Both the position numbers and the translations under genes were made by a program. A DNA stretch of 64,000 nt from Epibacterium sp. Ofav1-8. GTDB lineage: Bacteria > Pseudomonadota > Alphaproteobacteria > Rhodobacterales > Rhodobacteraceae. The notes beneath the pieces were generated by a model that was given only the letters and a program-made list of their open reading frames with translations, ran no database searches and had not been told where the DNA came from. Each line of letters begins with the position of its first letter. Within the stretch, counting starts at the first letter, position 1. The DNA lies in assembly GCF_022348185.1 (NCBI RefSeq), contig NZ_JAKRFD010000008.1, positions 124,001 to 188,000 of the forward strand, in the 5' to 3' direction. This document shows positions 59,540 to 64,000 of this stretch, one piece after another.

Positions 59540-61360
59540 TCAGTCCTCCATCGCTTCCAGCTCGTCGATGAGGCCGGAGATCATCGACAGGCCCTTGTCC
59601 CAGAATTTGGGGTCGGAGGCGTCCAGGCCAAAGGGCGCCAGCAGCTCCTTGTGGTGCTTGGAGCCCCCGGCCTTGAGCATGTCGAAATACTTGTCCTCAA
59701 ACCCTTCGGCGCCCTCGGCGTAGACCGAATAGAGCGCATTCACCAAGCCGTCGCCAAAGGCATAGGCATAGACGTAGAAGGGCGAATGCACGAAATGCGG
59801 GATATAGGCCCAGAAGGTCTCGTAGCCCTCCATGAAGTCGAACGCGTCGCCCAGGGATTCCGCCTGAACGCTCATCCACAGGGCGTTGATGTCCTCGGGA
59901 GTCAATTCGCCCTCGGCGCGGGCGGCGTGCAGTTTGCATTCAAAGTCGTAAAAGGCGATCTGGCGCACAACCGTGTTGATCATGTCCTCGACCTTGCCGG
60001 CGAGCAGCACCTTGCGCTCTTCCTTGGTTGCGGCCTTCTCCAGCATCTTGCGGAAGGTGAGCATCTCGCCAAAGACAGACGCGGTTTCCGCCAGCGTCAG
60101 CGGTGTCGACGACAGCATTTCGCCCTGATCGGCGGCCAGCACCTGATGCACGCCGTGGCCCAGCTCATGCGCCAGTGTCATCACGTCGCGCGGCTTGCCG
60201 AGGTAGTTCAGCATCACATAGGGGTGCACATTGGTGACGGTCGGGTGGGCAAAGGCACCGGGGGCTTTGCCGGGTTTCACGCCCGCGTCGATCCAGCCTT
60301 TGTCAAAGAAGGGCTGTGCCAGCTCGCCCATGCGCGGATCAAAGGCCTCGTAGGCTTCCATCACCGTGGCGCGGGCCTCGTCCCAGTCGACAATGCGGGT
60401 GGTTTCCATCGGCAAGGGCGCGTTGCGGTCCCAGACCTGCATGCGGTCCAGACCAAGCCATTTGCGCTTCAACTCGTAATAGCGGTGGCTGAGCTTGGGG
60501 TAGGCGGCCACGACCGCCTCGCGCAGGGCCTCGACCACCTCGGGTTCGACGTCGTTCGACAGGTGGCGGCCCATCTGCGGGCTGGGCATGCCGCGCCAGC
60601 GGTCGATGATCTCTTTCTCCTTGGCCTGCGTGTTGTGCACGCGGGCAAAGATCTTGATGTTGTCGGCAAAGACGCGGGCGAGTTCGCGCGCGGCCGCCTC
60701 ACGCTTGCTGCGGTCCTGTTCGGTCAGGAAGTTGAGCGTCGCCTCGATGCCCAGTTCCTCGCCGTCGATTTCAAACGTCAGCCCGGCGATGGTCTCGTCA
60801 AAGAGTTTTTCCCAGGCGTCGCCAACGATGCCGAGGTCATGCATGAACCGTTCCAGCTCGTCGGAGAGCTGATAGGGTTTCATGGCGCGGATGCGGTCGA
60901 ACACCGGCTTGTAGCGGGCGAGGTCGGCATTGGCGGCAAACAGCGCGTCCAGGGTCGCATCCTCGATCCGGTTGATCTCCAGCGTGAAGAACACCAGCGG
61001 CGTGGTGAAGACGGTGACCTTTTCCTGTAGATCGGAGAGGAACTTGGCGCGGCCCGCATCTGTGGTCAGCTGGTAATAGCGCAGGCCCGCATAGGACATG
61101 ATGCGCCCGGCGATATTGTTGATCTTCTCGTTGCGCAGCACGCAGTCGAGCAGCCCCTGGGCGTCCAGGTCGGCCAGTTTGCCCTCGTAATCGGCGGCAA
61201 AGGCGGCGCATTCCTGTTGCAGCCAGTCGAGGTCGCGGCTCAGCTCGGGGGCGTCTTCCGCGGCGTAGAGATCGGTGAGATCCCACTCCGGCAGCGGTCC
61301 CAGATCATCCGATCCGGATGAGGCATTGGCGTCGTGCACGGGGAAGGGGAGTTGGAACAT
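59540..61360 (-). CDS. pepF: Oligoendopeptidase F (M3 metallopeptidase)
   Basis: A 606-residue cytosolic zinc peptidase of short peptides. The metal motif is HELGH at 398-402 with the usual third ligand about 25 residues on. The pepF_N domain (about 120-190) precedes the M3 domain. The ATG at 61360 follows GGAGG. The longer frame to 61459 has no support. Single-gene unit with its own terminator. Confidence 0.93.
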   Translation of the reverse strand: MFQLPFPVHDANASSGSDDLGPLPEWDLTDLYAAEDAPELSRDLDWLQQECAAFAADYEGKLADLDAQGLLDCVLRNEKINNIAGRIMSYAGLRYYQLTTDAGRAKFLSDLQEKVTVFTTPLVFFTLEINRIEDATLDALFAANADLARYKPVFDRIRAMKPYQLSDELERFMHDLGIVGDAWEKLFDETIAGLTFEIDGEELGIEATLNFLTEQDRSKREAAARELARVFADNIKIFARVHNTQAKEKEIIDRWRGMPSPQMGRHLSNDVEPEVVEALREAVVAAYPKLSHRYYELKRKWLGLDRMQVWDRNAPLPMETTRIVDWDEARATVMEAYEAFDPRMGELAQPFFDKGWIDAGVKPGKAPGAFAHPTVTNVHPYVMLNYLGKPRDVMTLAHELGHGVHQVLAADQGEMLSSTPLTLAETASVFGEMLTFRKMLEKAATKEERKVLLAGKVEDMINTVVRQIAFYDFECKLHAARAEGELTPEDINALWMSVQAESLGDAFDFMEGYETFWAYIPHFVHSPFYVYAYAFGDGLVNALYSVYAEGAEGFEDKYFDMLKAGGSKHHKELLAPFGLDASDPKFWDKGLSMISGLIDELEAMED

Positions 61361-61640
61361 GGGACCTCCGTCAGATGTCTGGTCGCGCCCGGGGCCGCTA
61401 GGACCTGCGAAAGGCAGGGGCGTGCGGCGCCGGGCGCGGGATTTGGTTCTCAACGACACTTAGGTCGCCGCTCCCGCAGGCACAAGCGCAGAGCAGGGAT
61501 CGGGCGGAGAAACCGCCGCGCAAACCTGTGCCGGGAGGCGGTTCAGGGCAGGATTGGGCCGGGGCCAGTTTGGGACCGGATTGCGGTCCGGGCGGGGACA
61601 TCCCGGGGACGGGGATGAGCCAGGGATGAACGGAGGCGAC
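61361..61640. other. Intergenic leader of pepF
   Basis: No gene recognised. GC-rich sequence with scattered GGGACC/GGGGAC strings; the promoter was not defined. Confidence 0.4.
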
Positions 61641-61763
61641 AGGTGTTTCGCTTCGGGCTGCGCCCGAAGCGACCCGCGCCGCGTGCCCATCGGGCACGCG
61701 GCGCGCGGCCCAACGCCTCGATGGGGCCGCGAGGCCACAAGAGGGGGCGGGAGGGCCCCCGTC
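61641..61763 (+). repeat. Hairpin-rich dispersed repeat, copy 2
   Basis: Starts with the same AGGTGTTTCGCTTCGGGC as copy 1 at 52553, has hairpins CTTCGGGC/GCCCGAAG and GCCGCGTGCCC/GGGCACGCGGC, then CAACGCCTCGATGGGGCCGC, AGGCCAC and GGGCGGGAGGGC. The loop and stem bases differ from copy 1 in ways that keep pairing. Confidence 0.8.
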
Positions 61764-61806
61764 TTAACGCATCAGAGGAAACGGGTATTGACGTGCGGTC
61801 GGGAGA

Positions 61807-62766
61807 TCAGCGCGCGGCGCGCATATGGGCCACGATCTGGTCGAGCACCCGGGTGCGAACCGCGGGACGCTCCATCAGGATCTCGTGCTGGGCCTCCGCC
61901 ACCAGCTCCAGCCGTCCGCCGGGCCAGCGCGCCATGCGCTCATGGATCGGGCCGGTCGCCACGATCTGTTCGCTGTCGCCGAGGAAGGTGAGGCAGGGCA
62001 GATCCGGCGAGGGCGCCTGCGCGAGGGCGGCGCATTCCAGCATCGCCGCGCCCAGCCACTGGACGGTCGGGCCGCCCAGCACCAGGTCCGGCTGGCGTTC
62101 CATCTGCATCTGGAGAAAGGCATACATCTGCGGATCATTGGTCAGCGTATTGCCGGCGAAGGGGGTGACCTGCACATATTGCTCGATCGTGGTGGTCGGC
62201 ACCAGCCGGTGGTTGAGCCCCATGTGGCGGCCAAAACGCGTCAACGCATAGGCCAGCGGGCGCAGCGCAACGGGGATCCGGATGCCCCACATGGGCGCGG
62301 TGAAGATGCAGCTGGCCACGTCCAGCCCGTCCATCAGCGCGCGCAGGCCGATCGCCCCGCCCATCGAATGGCCAAGCAGGTGCCAGGGGCGGGGCAGGTC
62401 CAGGGCCGCGGCATGGGCCAGGAGCGCCGCCATATCCTGCTGGAATTCGTCGAAATGCCCCACATGCCCCAACCGGCGGTCCGACAGGGCCCGATCTGCC
62501 AGCCCCTGACCGCGCCAGTCCACCGCCAGTACCGCATAGCCACGCGCGGTCATGTCGGCGGCAAAGGGGCCGTATTTCTCGATATATTCGGTGCGGCCGG
62601 GGCAGAGCAGCAGGGTGCCCTCAGCGGCGCCCGCCGCCGGGCCCACGGGCCGCCAATGGCCCGCGCGGATGCGCAGGCCATCGCCTGTGGTCAGCCAATG
62701 CGCCTGTGCCTCTGCCGGGCCCTGCGCGATATCGGCGAAATAGGGCGCGGGGGAGGCTGGGGCCAT
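61807..62766 (-). CDS. Alpha/beta hydrolase, monoacylglycerol-lipase-like
   Basis: A 319-residue serine hydrolase of the lysophospholipase/PldB type. The nucleophile S134 lies in GHSMGG; RGYAVLAVDWRGQGLAD is the oxyanion region, and the His near the C-terminus lies in EAQHEILME. The ATG at 62766 with AAGGA ahead is chosen over 62781. It follows the SCP2 gene by 32 bases on the same strand. Likely acts on monoacylglycerols or lysolipids. Confidence 0.85.
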   Translation of the reverse strand: MAPASPAPYFADIAQGPAEAQAHWLTTGDGLRIRAGHWRPVGPAAGAAEGTLLLCPGRTEYIEKYGPFAADMTARGYAVLAVDWRGQGLADRALSDRRLGHVGHFDEFQQDMAALLAHAAALDLPRPWHLLGHSMGGAIGLRALMDGLDVASCIFTAPMWGIRIPVALRPLAYALTRFGRHMGLNHRLVPTTTIEQYVQVTPFAGNTLTNDPQMYAFLQMQMERQPDLVLGGPTVQWLGAAMLECAALAQAPSPDLPCLTFLGDSEQIVATGPIHERMARWPGGRLELVAEAQHEILMERPAVRTRVLDQIVAHMRAAR

Positions 62767-62798
62767 CGGCTGATCCTTCATCGCGATCAGACCCGCGA

Positions 62799-63086
62799 TC
62801 AGGCCAGAGCCTGGGCCAGCTGCATCGCCACGCCCATGTCGCCGTCGATGGTCAGCTTGCCGCCCATGAAGGCCGCGGTTGGGTTCAGCTCGCCCGAGAG
62901 GATCTCCTGAAAGGTCTCCGCATCGGCGGTCATGGTGACATCGGCCTCTTCGTCGCCGACGCGGGCGCCGTTGGAGTCGAGCATGATGGCGCCCATGCCG
63001 GTGATTTCGAACTTGGCGGAGCTGTCGAAGCCGCCGTCCATCTTTTCGTTCAGCGTTGCTGCTGCCTGTTCCAGGGTGTCGCTCAT
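62799..63086 (-). CDS. SCP2 sterol-binding domain protein
   Basis: A 95-residue single SCP2-type lipid-binding domain: KMDGGFDSSAKFEITGMGAI at the start and GELNPTAAFMGGKLTIDGDM at the end. AGGAAAG precedes the ATG at 63086. Next to the lipase-like gene, so a shared role in lipid handling is plausible but unproven. Divergent from the TPR gene. Confidence 0.88.
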   Translation of the reverse strand: MSDTLEQAAATLNEKMDGGFDSSAKFEITGMGAIMLDSNGARVGDEEADVTMTADAETFQEILSGELNPTAAFMGGKLTIDGDMGVAMQLAQALA

Positions 63087-63186
63087 GTCGTCTTTCCTAA
63101 CTGGGGCTCTGCGCATCCTGCACAAAACTGTGAAGCTTTTGTTCCGGGTACTGGATTTTGCACCCTTTGCCGTTACCTTTCCAGTT

Positions 63187-63777
63187 ATGGGCAGAACTTG
63201 CGCGAATCTCAAAGCTATCGTGGCGGCAATCTCGCTGGCCGTCATCCCCTCATTGCCGACCGCGATCTCGGCGCAGGAGGCGGCGGCTGTCAACCTCTCG
63301 GATCTGGGCGAGGGGGATCTGCTGACGCGGCTACAAGAGGCGGATCCGGCGGATGCCGCGGCATTGGACCGCGAGTTGCAGGCGCTCTGGAGCCGCAGCG
63401 GATCGCCGGCGATGGATCTGCTGCTGCGCCGGGGGCGGGACGCGATGGCACGCGGCGAGTGGCGCCTGGCGATCGAACATCTGACCGCGCTGACGGATCA
63501 CGCGCCGGAGTTTGCCGAGGGCTGGTCGGAACGGGCGCGGGCCTTTTTCAATGCCGAGCGGTTCGGACCGGCGGTGGCCGATCTGGAGCGCGCCCTGGCG
63601 TTGAACCCGAATGACTACAATGCGATCTTTGGCCTCGGCCAGGTGTTTGAATATTTCGGCGACCCGGACCGGGCCTATGACGCCTATCAACGCGCCAAGG
63701 CTATACATCCGCATCATGAGGAAGTAACCAAGGCGCTGGATCGCCTGTCTGCCGAGGTGGAGGGCCGCGCGCTCTGA
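63187..63777 (+). CDS. Periplasmic TPR protein
   Basis: A 196-residue protein with a signal peptide (about 1-29, cleavage near ISA-QE) and two to three TPR units (AEGWSERARAFFNAERFGPAVADLERALALNP, YNAIFGLGQVFEYFGDPDRAYDAYQRAKAIHP). TPR proteins of this kind serve as scaffolds. The ribosome site is weak; other in-frame starts exist further 5'. It lies 83 bases ahead of the helicase. Confidence 0.78.
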   Translation: MGRTCANLKAIVAAISLAVIPSLPTAISAQEAAAVNLSDLGEGDLLTRLQEADPADAAALDRELQALWSRSGSPAMDLLLRRGRDAMARGEWRLAIEHLTALTDHAPEFAEGWSERARAFFNAERFGPAVADLERALALNPNDYNAIFGLGQVFEYFGDPDRAYDAYQRAKAIHPHHEEVTKALDRLSAEVEGRAL

Positions 63778-63860
63778 GCCGGCCGCACCGGGCGAATCCC
63801 TGAAATGGAACCCCTGACGCCGTCGCGTGAAACGGAGCAGGGCGCGTGGAGATAGATGCA

Positions 63861-64000
63861 ATGACCTCTGCATCCCGGGTCATGGCCGTGCTCGGCCCGA
63901 CCAATACAGGCAAAACCCACTACGCGATCGAACGCATGCTTGGCTATCGGACCGGGATCATGGGGTTCCCGCTGCGCCTGCTGGCGCGCGAGGTCTATGA
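63861..64000 (+). CDS. Start of a Suv3-like RNA helicase (runs off the window)
   Basis: The first 46 residues are visible. GPTNTGKTHYA (12-22) is the Walker A of DExH helicases, and the start resembles the mitochondrial Suv3/alphaproteobacterial helicase group. GGAGATAG stands before the ATG. The gene continues past the right edge, so domains beyond motif I are unseen. Confidence 0.8.
   Translation, partial: MTSASRVMAVLGPTNTGKTHYAIERMLGYRTGIMGFPLRLLAREVY

Noticed and set aside
61460-61740. Minus-strand frames with RWARGAGRFGRSPKRNTC-type peptides
   Set aside because: They are translations of the dispersed repeat; the same peptide appears at 52476-52766 for the same reason.

Overview
The window looks like a chromosomal segment of a marine Rhodobacteraceae (Roseobacter-group) alphaproteobacterium. 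This rests on high GC content, homologue-level matches read by eye (hom-glpX-recJ order, dnaG-rpoD, nrdR-ribD...ribBA-ribH-nusB, heterotetrameric sarcosine oxidase, MmcB, RluD beside a small single-TM protein), an alphaproteobacterial-type tRNA-His with A at position 73, and intergenic repeats typical of the family. I see no prophage, insertion sequence, integrase or CRISPR array; the window is mainly core genome with a few accessory genes.

Layout. 0-6.5 kb: the 3' end of an unknown gene, a MocR/PdxR-type regulator, two nearly identical tRNA-Glu genes, then recJ, glpX and hom on the minus strand. 6.5-13.5 kb: a lipoprotein, a TetR regulator with its likely operator, a GNAT enzyme, a pirin, a 3-hydroxyisobutyrate-dehydrogenase-like enzyme, two small unknown proteins, and a MATE efflux gene coupled to a small glyoxalase-related protein. 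13.6-16.5 kb: a three-gene TadE/TadE/TadG-vWA pseudopilin set. 17-25 kb: a Glu/Leu dehydrogenase, a divergent HxlR-like/VOC pair and the soxBDAG sarcosine oxidase operon. 25-30 kb: DNA primase and the housekeeping sigma factor. 30-42 kb: a lipoprotein, a YjbQ protein, nrdR, and the riboflavin genes ribD, ribE, ribBA, ribH with nusB, interrupted by an antisense capsule block (kpsC, export lipoprotein, kpsS). 42-47 kb: a universal stress protein with a BCCT transporter, and a heme-type membrane adenylate cyclase. 47-52.5 kb: a candidate structured RNA, mmcB, several small or low-complexity proteins, tRNA-His, and rluD. 52.5-64 kb: an NTF2-like/LysR divergon, the heat-shock sigma factor rpoH, a membrane dipeptidase, a Gfo/Idh/MocA oxidoreductase, a small DksA-type zinc-finger protein, a GNAT enzyme, oligoendopeptidase F, a monoacylglycerol-lipase-like hydrolase, an SCP2 protein, a TPR protein and the start of a helicase.

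How the genes work together. Riboflavin synthesis (RibD, RibE, RibBA, RibH) supplies FMN and FAD, which the covalent flavoenzyme sarcosine oxidase and many others need. The GTP cyclohydrolase II half of RibBA lacks its zinc cysteines, so that step must be encoded elsewhere. Sarcosine oxidase and the BCCT carrier fit use of methylated amines and compatible solutes, common in marine bacteria. RpoD, RpoH, DnaG, NrdR and NusB form core information processing.

The most unusual material lies outside the obvious genes: a 160-190 nt structured region at 46.8-47.0 kb, a 27-bp tandem repeat at 39.4 kb, a 54-bp tandem duplication running into the pirin stop codon, a two-copy hairpin-rich repeat of about 120 bp, a recurring motif at three gene ends, and divergent genes whose start codons overlap in the same CATG. 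All calls are by reading only; no database search was run.
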